The notes below the pieces were generated by a model that had not been told where the DNA came from, ran no database searches, and saw only the letters and a program-made list of their open reading frames with translations. DNA of 64,000 nucleotides from Cunninghamia lanceolata (lineage: Eukaryota; Streptophyta; Pinopsida; Cupressales; Cupressaceae): the NCBI GenBank assembly GCA_027924645.1, contig BSBN01000187.1, positions 17,998,001 through 18,062,000 of the forward strand, read 5' to 3'. The position numbers were made by a program, and so were the translations under genes. This document shows, piece by piece, positions 12,669-26,007 of the stretch. How positions within the stretch are numbered: the first letter of the stretch is position 1; every line of letters starts with the position of its first letter.

Positions 12669-13648
12669 TGAAAGGAAGCTAGGTGTGTGGAAAACGCTTC
12701 CTACACCAATCTAATGAGGAGAGGGCTATGCAAATTCAACTTTATCCTAACTATTACAACAATGTTAAACCATTAACATGAGATATTGCAGCAAAACACA
12801 AGAACCAGAAAGAAGATAGAAGAAGAGAGACAAGATATACGTGGGGAAAACCCTTACGGGTGAAAAACCCCACACTCCAAAACACAGCTCAAATGTATTA
12901 CAGTAAACAGTAACAGATTACATTATAGTTTTAGAGCCAATGCTCTTTTAGGAGTCTTTGAATATCGAATCTGGAGATATTCTGGTAGCATAACAGTACT
13001 TGTACCAAAGTTATCTATCTCCCATCCAAGCACCTATTTATATAGAGTTTACAAGGAAAATATGGAACCTTCTAGAGATGGGCGTCCATCTTGGACTCAT
13101 GCCCCAAAACCCATGTCTAAGGACACTTGTCCAACATCCCATCCCAAAGTTGGCACCTGGTCCCAAGATAGGTTACGACAGATGCTCTTACACACCTTAC
13201 AGCTGTAAGAGAATTTGTCATACATTGACTAAAAATATCATATTCCTCTTACATGTCATAACCTCCCTTGACCGCCCAAAGATGCCTTTCTCTCGTGTAA
13301 AGATACTCACCGACACTTGTCATTAATTAAAAGTTGTTTGAGGTTTCAGGGGCGTTGCCCCCGAGCCCCCACGAGGGCGTTGCCCCTCGACCCTGCCCTG
13401 TACTGTGACAGGGAGTGCACCAAGGGTGCTTCCCCTGGACCCCACAAGGGGCTACGCCCCTTGACCCCATCTTGGGGGCGCTGCCCCCAAACCCCTGTTA
13501 ATTATTCAAGGGGGAAACTGCAACTGCCAAAGTCACCAAAATTTATCCTCTTGCATATACACAAGGTGCTGACTATGCCAACTCAACATGGGATAAATAA
13601 ATACAACATTAGGAATTTGCAAAGGTTGAGACACCTTAATTCCCAACA
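12669..13648 (-). repeat. LTR B, 3' LTR of copia element N
   Basis: 980 bp from TGAAAGG to CCCAACA. It is the longest of the three LTRs because of an extra GC-rich block (about 13385-13435) missing from A and C. It is followed by a polypurine tract and the RNase H end. Its left flank is GTTTA, with no matching copy to the right of LTR C. Confidence 0.95.
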
Positions 13649-13662
13649 TTCTCCCACTTGTC
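13649..13662 (-). promoter_or_regulatory. Polypurine tract of copia N
   Basis: The minus strand reads GACAAGTGGGAGAA immediately before the 3' LTR, identical to the tract beside LTR A. Confidence 0.75.
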
Positions 13663-13697
13663 GAACACCTTGCAAGGGCCAACAACAATGACAAGAT

Positions 13698-16600
13698 TTA
13701 ACTGCTAGGGGCCAAGAGGCCCATAGACTCCGAACACCATCTGAACTTCTCTGTGCCCACTGATTTCATCAATGCATCTGCAACATTCTTCAAAGTATCT
13801 ACCTTCTCCAAATTTACCTTTCCATCCTTAACCATGTCTCGCACGAAGTGAAACTGAACATCAACGTGCTTTGTTCTAGCATGGAAAGTTAGATTCTTTG
13901 CAAGGCAAATTGCACTCTGACTGTCACAACTAATCATGATCTGTCCTGCATCAACACCAATATCTGAACACAATCTCTTAAGCCAAATGGATTCCTTACA
14001 AGCATGAGTTGCTGCCATATACTCAGCTTCTGTCATGGACAAAGCAACAACAGGTTGTCGCTTACTCATCCAATTGTCGCTTACTCATCCAACTAATAGC
14101 ACCACCAAACAGTATAAAAACATAAGTGTTGGTGGATCTCCTGCTGTCAATGTCACCTGCCCGATCTGAATCCACAAATCCACGAATATCAACAGAATGC
14201 GAAGGTCCTGAAACATTACCATGATAGAAAATGGAATACTTGGAAGTACCCCTCAAATATCTAAACACTCACTTAACTGCATCCCAATGAACCCGTCCAA
14301 GATTAGCCATAAATCGACTAAGGACTCCCACTGCTTGGGCAATGTCTGGTCTTGTGCAGACCATAGCATACATCAAACTGCCAACAACACTAGTATAAGG
14401 TACTATGCTCATGTCCTCCACCTCAATAGGAGATTTTAGACAATCCTCAATAGACAACTTTGTCCCCAAAGAAATGAGAACACACAATGGTCTACAATCT
14501 TCCATGCTGAATCTATCCAACACAGACTTCACATACTTACTTTGGCTTAACCAACATTTTCTGTTGGTTTTGTCTCTTCCGATTTCCATTCCTTGAATGT
14601 ACCTGGCTGCCCCTAAATCTTTCATTTCAAACTGACCTAACAACTAAGATTTAAAATTAGAAATCATATTTTTACCCTTCCTAATGAGCAATATATCATC
14701 AACATATAGTGCAACAATGAGAATACGATCACCATCAAATTTATAATACACAGTGATCTGATTTTGATCTCATAAATCCAATTGACAACACAAAGGCATC
14801 AAACTTCAAGTACCATCTCCTAGGGGATTGCTTCAAACCATACAAAGACTTCTTAAGTTTGCAAACCAAATTTTCTTTACCTTTCACCATGTAATGCTCT
14901 AATTGTGACATGTAGATCTCTTCCTCCAAGTCACCATGAAGGAAAGCTGTCTTCACATCCATCTGTTCTACCTCCAAGTCATAAGCTGCTGCGAGTGACA
15001 ACAAGAATCAAATGGATGTCAGATTTGCAATGGGAGAGAAGATCTCACCATAATCTATACCCTCCACTTGTGAATACCCCTTCGCAACCAATCTGGCCTT
15101 ATACTTTTCAATACTACCATTTACACCAATCTTCTTCTTGAACACCCATTTGCATCCAACGGGTTTTCATCCAGGAGGCAAAGGCACCAATTCCCAAGTT
15201 TGATTCTTTTCCAAAGAAACCATTTCTTCCTCCATGGCCTCCTTCCAGGAACCTACATCCTTCATATCCAAAGCCTTTGATACAGTTCTAGGTTCATCAC
15301 TGTTAGTGATTAAAGCATAAGCACAACTAGAATCAAGCAATGTAAAACCAAACCTTTCAGGTTGCTTTTTTATCCGTGTAGACCTTCTCAAGAGCTGAGG
15401 TTGAGGTTCAGCTTCTTCCTCTGAGCTTTCAGAGCTACTAGAGCTCTCCTCATCATCAAGTCCAACATTGTCTTTCTATTCAGTCTTCTCAGGGGTGAGA
15501 GGAAAATGAACAACATCCTCTTTCTTTTCTTTTTCTTCTGGCTGCAAAATAGTGGAAGAAGGTGTAAGCTCTCTGAAGATGACACTTCTGCTATACAACA
15601 CTTTTTCAGCCACAGGGTCCCAAAGCTTGTATCCTTTTACACCAACACCATAGCCAATGAAGATACACTTAACAACTTTGTTCTCCAACTTTGACCTCTT
15701 CTCCCTAGGCACATGTGCATATGCCTCACAACCAAAAACATGAAGATGCCTTACTGAAGGCTTCCTACCAGACCACACCTCCATGGGCGTCTTTCCAACA
15801 AGAGCTGATGTAGGAGATCTGTTTACCAGATAGCAAGCAGTGGCAACAGCTTCAGTCCAAAATTTTTGTTCTAGACCAGCTCCACTAAGCATACTCCTAG
15901 CCTTCTCCATCAGTGTTCTGTTCATCCTCTCTGCAACTCCATTTTGCTGTGGTGTGTATGGAGTTGTCGTATGTCTTTCAATCCCAAGTTCCTTGCAATA
16001 CTTATCAAATTTTGTAGAACAAAACTCACCACCATTGTCAGTTCTCAAACATTTAATCTTTTTACCAGTCTGATTTTCAGCAAAGGCTTTAAACATTTTG
16101 CTGCTATAGACTTCAGATTTACTTCTGAGAAAATAAATCCATGTCCTTCTATTGTAATCATTTATAAAAGATACAAAGTATACAAATTTTGATAATGAAG
16201 GAACATTAATAGGACCAAACACATCAGAATGAATGAGGTCCAACACACTAGAAGACTTATGAGAACTGGAGTAAAACTGAACACAGTTTTGTTTTCCATA
16301 AATGCAATGTTCGCAAAAGTCAAACTCAAGATTACAATCATCTAACCCCTCAATGAGGTTCTTATTTTTCAGCGTATGCAGACCCTTCTCACCAATGTGG
16401 CCAAATCTCTTATGCCATAACATTGTTTTTTCTGCAGGAAGTTTAACTTCCAATGCACGATTACAACCATCAAGATTAGAAACTGCAGATTTCTTCACTG
16501 CTTGTTCAGATGGTGGGGATGAATTGACTGCTGCCCTCTTCCTTGAGTCAGAAGAACCATTGCATTGTGCAATGCATGCTTCCAGCTGAAACAGAGTACC

Positions 16601-17654
16601 TCTCCGAGTACCCTTAGCATGCACCATAGATCCTCTAGTCATCTTGCATCTGTCTTTTGAAAAGACAACCTGCACACCTGCATCATTCAACATACTTACA
16701 GAAAGCAGGTTCCATGCTAAGCCTGGGATGTGCATAACCCCAGTGACCCCCTTCACTTGACCATCAGGGAATTAGATAGAGACTCTTCCACGACCAACAA
16801 TCTTTAGATGAGAGTCATCACCCAGATACACCTTTCCACCATCGAACTCCTCATACTTAGTGAACCGGTCTCGATGTGAGGTCATGTGGAATGATGCACC
16901 AGAGTCGATTAGCCACACATCATCAGATGCATGGGTTGCCAGGGCTGCGATGAAGGCATCACCGTCATCTTGTGATTTGTTAGGAATCTAAATTAGGAGC
17001 TTTCTTCTTTTTCTTCTTCTCCTCTTTGCATTCCTTTCAGAAATGCCTGGTCTTGCCACAGTTCTAACATAGAGCCTTGGACTTTCCAGGAGATTTGGAT
17101 CTCCCATGGGATTTAGATCTACCCTTCTCAGCTTTCTTGTCCTTCTTCTTCCCTTTCTCCTTGGGTCTTCCACGAACTGCAAGGGCTTCTTTGGCTACCT
17201 CAGAAGACTTTCTCTGCATCTCTTCAAATAACAGTGAAGAGACCACCTCTTCCATTTTGAATGTGGATGTGGTGCTTCCGATTACCATGACAAGATGATC
17301 CCATGAGTCTGGTAGAGAACAAAGCAGGGTCATACACAGATCCTCCTCCTCCATCTTTACACTAATAGATGTCAATTGTGTAGCCATCATGTTAAAGGCA
17401 TTCATATGCTCAGCCACGGATCCTCCATCCTCCATTCGAAGAGAATACAACTTCTTTCTTAGGAAAAGTTTATTGACAAGAGATTTGGCTTGATACACAT
17501 CCCCCAACTTCTTCCAAAGGAGTGTTGCAGTAGCCTCTTCATGGACATTTAACAACACAGACTCGACAAGACTAAGTCTTATGAGACCCTTAGCCTTCCG
17601 ATCCTTGAGATCCCAGCCAGCTTGTGACATTACAGCTAGTTTAGTTCCATTCAC
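13698..17654 (-). pseudogene. Copia N gag-pol polyprotein, lightly degraded
   Basis: Gag occupies 17654-17070 (UBN2 type; KPKEKGKKKDKK basic tail). The zinc knuckle 17069-17030 reads C-TAG-NCGKTRHF-TGA-KEC. The protease motif VWLIDSGASFHMTSHRD is intact near 16890. Integrase is at 16756-15476: HKRFGHIGEKGL, FCEHCIYGKQ, IHSDVFGP, RTDNGGEF and TPQQNGVAERMNRT, with D, D and E present. RT spans about 15391-14290 (WELVPLPPG, FLHGDLEEEIYM, YGLKQSPRRWY, YVDD near 14700) with several stops. RNase H runs from 14268 to 13698. A 19-bp tandem duplication (14055-14092) breaks the frame at SWMSKRQ. This is the best preserved copia here, but it could not make Gag-Pol without reading through several stops. 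Confidence 0.9.
14055..14092. repeat. 19-bp tandem duplication in the RNase H of N
   Basis: TTGTCGCTTACTCATCCAA occurs twice head to tail (14055-14073, 14074-14092). The related C3 element has it once (63592-63610 region). The duplication repeats the SWMSKRQ codons and shifts the frame. Confidence 0.95.
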
Positions 17655-17868
17655 ACTTTCCCAAAGGTCTCAGTCAACTAACATGTTTTCCATCTTGAGC
17701 TTCCATAGCTTGAAATTACTGCCATTGAACTTCTCTACTTCAAACCGTCCTGATGTGCTTGCCATCTCCTTGCTGCAATAAGATACAGAATGTTCTGCAC
17801 AGACTCCCACTCAACCTAAGATTAGCTCAAAAAACCCCTACCCTACAACTAGGACCAAAGGTGATCAA

Positions 17869-17881
17869 GCTCTGATACTAA
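17869..17881 (-). promoter_or_regulatory. Primer-binding site of copia N
   Basis: The minus strand reads TAGTATCAGAGCT just inside LTR C. It differs by one base from TGGTATCAGAGC, the initiator-Met tRNA site of plant copia elements. Confidence 0.8.
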
Positions 17882-17882
17882 C

Positions 17883-18767
17883 TGAAAGGAAGCTAGGTGT
17901 GCGGAAAATGCTTCCTACACTAATCTAATGAGAAGAGGGCTATGCAAATTTAACTTTATCCTAACTATTACAACAATGTTAAACCATTAACATGAGATAT
18001 TGCAGAAAAATACAAGAACCAGAAAGAAGATAGAAGAAGAGAGACAAGATATACGTGGGGAAAATCCTTATGGGTGAAAAACCCCACACTCCAAAACATA
18101 GCTCAAATGTATTACAGTAAACAATAACAGATTACAATACAGTTTCAGAGCCAATGCTCTTTCAAGAGTCTTCGAATATCAAATCTGGAGATATTTCAAC
18201 AGCATAATAGTACTTGTACCAAAGTTATCTATCTCCCATCCAAGCACCTATTTATATAGAGTTTACAAGGCAAATATGGAACCTTCTAGAGATGGGTGTC
18301 CATCTTGGACTCATGCCCCAAAACCCATGCCTAAGGACACTTGTCCAACATCCCATCCCAAAGTGGGTGCTTGGTCCCAAGATAGGTTACGACAGATGCT
18401 CTTATGCACCTTACAGCTGTAAGAGAATCTGTCATACACTAACTAAAAATATCATATTCCTCTTACATGTCATAACTTCCCTTGACCACCCAAAGATGCC
18501 TTTCTCTCATGCAAAGATACTCATCGACACTTGTGATTAATTAAAAGTCGTTTGAGGACCCTGCAAGGGGCTACGCCACTTAACCCCATCTTGGGGGTGC
18601 TTCCCCCAAACCCCCATTAATTATTCAAGGGGGAAACCGCAGCTGCCAAAGTCACCAAAATTTATCCTCTTGCATATACACAAGGTGCTGACTATGCCAA
18701 CTCAACATGGGGTAAATAAATACAACATTAGGAATTTGTAAAGGTTGAGACACCTTAATTCCCAACA
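17883..18767 (-). repeat. LTR C, 5' LTR of copia N and right end of the compound
   Basis: 885 bp from TGAAAGG to CCCAACA. It lacks about 95 bp of GC-rich inverted-repeat DNA present in LTR B. Its right flank is the duplication GGCTT shared with LTR A. Under the recombination model it is a hybrid of two 5' LTRs. Confidence 0.95.
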
Positions 18768-18772
18768 GGCTT
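18768..18772. repeat. Target-site duplication GGCTT, right copy
   Basis: This is the partner of 5639-5643. It follows the terminal ...CCCAACA of LTR C and precedes GTTATTTG, which continues the integrase codons of H. Confidence 0.93.
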
Positions 18773-20190
18773 GTTATTTGATAAATAGATCTCCTACATC
18801 AACGCTTGTTGATAAAACACCAATGGAGGCATGGTTTGGGAAAAAGCCTTCACTTAGACATCTAAGAATTTTTGGTTGTGAGGCATATGCACATGTGCCT
18901 AAGGAGAAGAGAACAAAGTTGGATTCTAAGGCTGTCAAATGTATCTTCATCAAATACGGCTATAGTGTGAAAGGATACAAGCTTTGGGACCATGTTGCAC
19001 ATAAGGTAATTTATTCTAGAAGTGTTGTTTTTAGAGACTAAATCTTCTCTTGTTACTTTTCAGCTAGTACAACATAAATAAATTAAACAGAAAAAGATGT
19101 GATTCAACTTCCTTCTATGCCTAAGGAAGTTGAATTGAGGCCCCAAGATAGACAAGAAGTTGAGGAGAGCTCATCAAGCTCCGAATCTTCAAAAGAGGGT
19201 GAAGAGGAGGAAGAAGTGGAAGAACCTCCACCTCAGCTTGTTTGAAGGTCTACAAGGCATAGGCAACCACCTGAAAGGTATGGGTATTCACCTAATGATT
19301 GGAAGTGTATATTTGCTTTGAATACTAACATTGATGAATTGAGATCTATGCAAGTGGCTTTGGGTATGAATGATGCAGAGTCCTGGAAAGTTGCCATGGA
19401 TGAAGAGATGATAGCCCTTGAAAGAAATGATACATGGGACCTTGTACCTTTGCCTGAAGGATGCAAACTTGTTGGATGTAAATGGGTGTTTAAGAAAAAG
19501 ATTGGTTCAGATGGAAATGTTGAGAAGTATAAGGCACGGTTGGTTGCAAAGGGATACTCTCAGGTTGAGGGTACTGATTACGGTGAGATCTTTTCTCCTG
19601 TTGCTAAAATGACATCCATTCAATTTTTATTATCTATTGCAGCAGCTTATGACCTAGAGGTTGAACAAATGGATGTGAAAACTATTTTCCTTCATGGTGA
19701 TTTGGAGGAAGAAATCTATATGACACAGCCAGAGCACTACATGGTGAAAGGTAAAAGCAAGTTGGTTTGTAAGTTAAAGAAATCTCTGTATGGCCTTAAA
19801 CAAAGTCCTAGGATGTGGTACCAGAAATTTGACACTTATGTGTTGAGTTTGGGATTTGTGCGATCTAAATCTGATCACTGTGTATATTTTAAATCTGATG
19901 GTGATGATTTCCTAGTAATTGCTTTATATGTTGATGACATGCTGTTTATTAGGAAAGGCAAAGGTTTGATTGTAGAATTGAAATCTCAGCTCTCTATGAA
20001 ATTTTAAATGAAAGATCTTGGTGCAAAAAAACACATACTTGGGATGGAGATTATAAGAGATTGTGAGAATAGAAAGCTATGGCTTGGCTGGAGTAAGTAT
20101 GTTTGTTTAGTTTTGCAAAGGTTTAACATGTAGGATTGTAAACCACTTTGTGTTCCTGTTACATTGGGAATGAAACTCTCTTTCACAATG
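18768..20190 (+). pseudogene. Copia H integrase C-terminus and reverse transcriptase
   Basis: After the duplicated GGCTT the frame resumes with CYLINRSPTSTLVDKTPMEA and KPSLRHLRIFGCEAYAHVP (integrase C-terminal part), closing at 19041 with a stop. The RT occupies 19318-20007 in one open frame: WKVAMDEEM, TWDLVPLPEGCKLVGCKWVF, KARLVAKGYSQVEGTDYGE, FLHGDLEEEIYM, YGLKQSPRMWY, and the catalytic YVDD near 19928. A TAA at 20005 interrupts ...KF/MKDLG, and the frame breaks near 20183 (MKLS). No RNase H follows, so the 3' coding end was deleted. Confidence 0.87.
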
Positions 20191-20445
20191 TGAGTTTGTA
20201 GGTATTGTTATGCTATCAGAATGCTACCAGAATTATTCTAAAGTTGTTTACTGGTGATACTCCTGTAATAAACTTGCTTTGCAAGTGTATGTAATCTTGT
20301 TATTGGATTTGGAATACATTGAGCAGGCTTTTGGTGTGTGGGTTTTTTCACCCGAAAGGGTTTTCCCCACATATATCTGGTGTTTTATGTGTTATTATTT
20401 ATTTCATGTTTTGAATGTGTTGGAATTTATGTAGTTGTTAGATCA
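20190..20445 (+). repeat. Probable 3' LTR remnant of copia H
   Basis: The sequence resembles the LTRs of the nested family read on the same sense strand. It has a run of poly-purine/pyrimidine words followed by GTGTGGG...CACCCGAAAGGG...CCCCACAT at 20336-20370. Neither boundary is clear and no second copy is present, so this is a call by shared motif and by its position after the broken RT. Confidence 0.55.
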
Positions 20446-22373
20446 ATTTTTAAAAATTTTTGCATATTGTCTCTCCTCAAGATTGGCGTAGGAAGTTGTT
20501 TCCGCTACTTTAACTTCCTTACACAAATCAGCTAGAGTTTTTATTTTCCTACCTATTCTTGACTCTACACTTTCTCCCTTAACTCTACTACTGCCTAGGG
20601 TTCCCAAAATAGTCATAAATAACACTTTTTGGTGGCCTCCAGCTAAATTTCAAAATTTGCAACTCTCTCCAAAAGTAGGTCAACTTTCGGGAAGCATAAC
20701 TTTTGATCCGGGTGTCTGATTGATGAACCATTTTAAGCGTCAGAAAGCTCGCGATGTGAACTATCACACTAGAAATCTATAAATGGATTCTTGTCAACTT
20801 TTTAGGATGTTATGGGATGTTTTAGTGCCTCATATCTTGTTTTCAAAAATTTTAGGGGCTTTTCAAAAAATAAAAACTTTAATATCTTTCAGCTCACAAA
20901 TGATCTTTGCCTGATTCCTTCACCAAAGGTCTTATATTTTTGTTATGTAATTTTCTGTAAGGTTTTGCTTCAATCCATGCCCAAATGCAAACTTTCCTAA
21001 AACGGTAGGTAAACTTTCCAAAACTAGCAGTTTGCTATTTTTAGTAGTTTTGAAAAAACTAAAAGTCCTACATCATTATTCAAGAGATTATGGAACCATA
21101 AATACTAATTATGGAAATAAATGAAAACAATTTTAATGATTTTGAAGCAACATCTTTTTGGGTGACAAGATTGCCCTTACACTACTGGATGATCCTGCAT
21201 CAAATTGAGAGATGATTGCATGGGTACAAACACACTCACGCAATACAAAGGAGTATGGCAACATGCATTCCAATCATCATGCATAAATTGTGCTAAACCA
21301 CATGAGTACATTGAATGCAACAATAACATAAGTATGAACATCATGATCACAACCTAATGGAAGGAGAAGGACAAGGATCCTAGGCATAAGATAAGGAGTG
21401 TCATCACAATAGCTTGATAGCTTTGTAGATGAATTGGGAGTAGAGCTTCCTCAATGAAGATACTCGATGATATTCACCAACTCCTAGAGTTGTGACACAT
21501 CCTTCGCCACTAGATTGAACCTTTAAGAGCATTCAAATCCTAGCACAAAAGAGTCATGATTAATCATTTAATTATCCCAATGTTTATTATAGTATCACTT
21601 GTTTAAACTCTCCACACATTTTTTCCTGTGATCCATTTGTATCATGACAAGTGGTGAGAGCCACTCCTTTCCTATCCTATACCTTCATCCTAAAATCCCA
21701 ACATTCCAAATCCATGATTAAGGTGTGGTGCAAAAATTAATGCATAATTTCTCAACATGATGCTAAAAGATGCACAATACCATTTAACAATGGAGACCAT
21801 TCATTCCATAAAATAAATCACTTATTTAAACCTTAAAATGCATTTTTTACAATTTTCTTTCAAGACATGCAAAACCATAAAATTCTCCCACCTCCATTAA
21901 TGGAGTTACATGCAAGCTTGATTTTTCTCATATTTTGATTTTGAAGGAAATTACAAAAACTAAATCTATCCTTCTATTCACAATCTACCCAACATCAATA
22001 ATCTTCAACAAATTTGGGGAGAGAGGATTCCAAGAAAATTTTGTCATAGTAATGGCTCTATTTTGGACTTTTTAAATTTTGAAAACCTAAAATTTAAACA
22101 TGCAACGTTTGAACCAAGTTAACACATCCAATCTAAAGCCCATGTGAAACCACCTAGTGTGGGTGTGGCAATGGAGGAATTCCATTCAAAATTCAAACTT
22201 AAATTCAATATTCAAAGGGGGGACCTTACCTTTTAATGAAGAACTCACACAATGAAGAAAGTTTCTTTCCTTTAAATCCAAGCACACTACCAAGAAATAT
22301 TTTCCAAGAAATTACAATCACCGAACGATTTATAAATCTATCCTTTCTTTCCAATGCAAAAAAAAAATTTTCC
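20446..22373. other. Unrecognised intergenic DNA
   Basis: No gene supported. Open frames are short and lie in A/T-rich DNA. No LTR ends, RNA genes or coding similarity were recognised. It is probably an old, decayed mobile-element sequence. Confidence 0.4.
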
Positions 22374-24689
<2,316 letters not shown>

Positions 24690-25096
24690 TGTTGGAAATT
24701 GCATGTGTGGACGCCATACTTGTTGCAAGGTTGGAATCTTGAGTATCATTGTTGTATATAACAAGTGTTTGAGGTGGTAGAAGTGTTAAAGAAAAGTGTG
24801 AGGTTGCATAGGTACACAAATGGTGTCAGTTTGGATGCAAGAAAAAAGGAAGTAATTGTATTGTATTCTTATTTCCAAATAATACATACTTGGCCTCTTT
24901 TCTGGTGGAGTTTTTTTACTCAAAATGTTTTTTTCTCCATGTAAATATTGTGTTGTGTAAATCTATTATGCTTGTTGATTTATTTGTTTTTGATTTAAAT
25001 TTCATAAATATCTATTGGTATCATACAGGTTAAATTTTAGATTTGCAACATAATTTCAAATTTTCATATCGTAGTTGTTTACCTTCATTTCTAACA
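24690..25096 (+). repeat. LTR of the truncated copia fragment
   Basis: The ends form a short inverted repeat (TGTTGGAAAT / ATTTCTAACA), and the right end abuts the primer-binding site. A weak version of the shared hairpin block is at 24904-24942. The left edge is inferred from the inverted repeat alone. Confidence 0.65.
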
Positions 25097-25208
25097 TTTG
25101 GTATCAAAGCATGACTGACTTTGCTTCTTGGGTGGAAGTGAAAGTTTTTTTGTGATAGTGGGAGTTCTATTGATTTGTTTTGTAGATTGTGTGTACTAGT
25201 AGCCATGG

Positions 25209-25469
25209 TTGCATCTACATACTCAGTTAGATATTAAGAAGTTCAATGGAACTAACTACAAGTTGTGGAAGCTAAAGATGGAGCATCTCCTTGAAGAGAG
25301 GGATCAATGGTTATTTTCAACAAAAGAAAAAAAAAAAAAAGACCAAGGTGAGTGGGATAAGATGGACAAGAAAGCACGGGGGACAATCAAACTTTGTCTT
25401 AAAGATTCAGTTCTGTTGAATGTAGATAAGAATCCACTACATACGCTCTATGGAAATGTTTTGAAGTGA
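25209..25469 (+). pseudogene. Copia gag N-terminal fragment
   Basis: An open frame gives the typical copia Gag opening (LDIKKFNGTNYKLWKLKME, ERDQWLFST, KKARGTIKLCLKDSVLLNV), which aligns with the Gag start of N. A long A run near 25328 lies in the frame. The coding stops after about 86 residues, so this is a relic. Confidence 0.8.
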
Positions 25470-26007
25470 GATACAATCCCATGAAGCACAAATCCAACAT
25501 TGACACTAAACATTTCACTAATAGAAAGACATTGTTTTTTGTAAGCACACATCAATCTGATACCAAAATCTTCTAAAAAACATCCCTTAATTAAAAAAAA
25601 CTACATACCCTAATTGTCATATCTATATTTTCTAAAATAATATATACATATCTCAAATTACCAATACCAAATTCTATTTAATTAACTTAAAGCTAATATA
25701 TACTTGTTTTAACCTTAAAGAAACTTTATTTCCTTTTACAATATCAACACAAATATTAATATCTTAATGTCCACATTGAACAAACATATGATTTTTAATA
25801 TTCAAAAACATTGTTTATTCTAGAACATTTTCTATGCTTATAAGAGCAAGCCTGCCAAACAGTTAAGTTAAACTACTGAGCTTGGAGGACACCTACATAT
25901 CTTAAAGTGTTTACCCTCTGCTGATTCTAATCTATAGGGTTTCTTTACATATCACAGAGCCCATATGAGCAAGTGACAGGGCATACTTTTCATTTCAAAC
26001 AAGTATA
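25470..26007. other. 3' flank of the dioxygenase gene
   Basis: A/T-rich DNA without coding sequence. It includes the likely 3' UTR of the minus-strand gene, with an AATAAA on the minus strand at 25814-25819, about 190 nt after the stop codon. Confidence 0.5.
25814..25819 (-). terminator. Candidate polyadenylation signal
   Basis: The minus strand reads AATAAA about 190 nt downstream of the dioxygenase stop codon, a plausible 3' UTR length. Plant signals are loose, so this is only a candidate. Confidence 0.35.

Larger units (their letters stand above)
5644..18767 (-). mobile_element. Compound three-LTR copia insertion (LTRs A, B, C)
   Basis: The insertion is 13,124 bp, bounded by TG...CA and a 5-bp duplication. 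It contains three same-orientation LTRs of one family. LTR A is followed by the RNase H end of an element; then come LINE and unidentified DNA; then LTR B, a complete minus-strand internal region and LTR C. The outer pair A/C shares the duplication GGCTT. LTR B begins exactly at its terminal TG with unrelated DNA (GTTTA) to its left, so it is a true element end without a matching duplication. I infer that a second copy inserted inside DNA nested in the first, and that recombination between the two 5' LTRs then removed the intervening half. Confidence 0.85.
12669..18767 (-). mobile_element. Copia element N, near full length (LTR B to LTR C)
   Basis: In minus-strand order it has LTR C (5'), primer-binding site, gag, zinc knuckle, protease, integrase, RT, RNase H, polypurine tract and LTR B (3'). 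At 6.1 kb it is of normal size for a Tork/TNT1-like copia. The flanking sequences differ (GTTTA left, GGCTT right), so the two ends come from two insertion events. Confidence 0.92.
3795..20445 (+). mobile_element. Ty1/copia element H, split by a 13-kb nested insertion
   Basis: Two blocks, 3795-5643 and 18768-~20190, form one plus-strand copia gag-pol. The first ends in the integrase at ...FWVEAIATA and the second resumes at CYLINRSPT, the next residues of the same conserved stretch. The element continues to an LTR remnant (~20190-20445). RNase H and the end of RT are missing: the frame breaks near 20183 and LTR-like sequence follows directly. The 5' LTR is absent, and the left end abuts E1. 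H is a Tork/TNT1-like copia related to, but distinct from, N. It is the oldest layer of this nest. Confidence 0.9.
24690..25469 (+). mobile_element. Copia fragment: LTR, primer-binding site and gag start
   Basis: A ~407-bp LTR (24690-25096, TGTTGGAAAT...ATTTCTAACA), a primer-binding site (TTTGGTATCAAAGC, 25097-25110) and the first part of Gag (25209-25469) are in the right order on the plus strand. The remainder is missing: at about 25470 the sequence becomes unrelated. It sits about 540 bp from the stop of the dioxygenase gene, in convergent orientation. Confidence 0.8.

Noticed and set aside
12669..18767. N as a simple insertion with its own target duplication
   Set aside because: The flanks are GTTTA and GGCTT, which do not match. 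GGCTT belongs to the outer pair.
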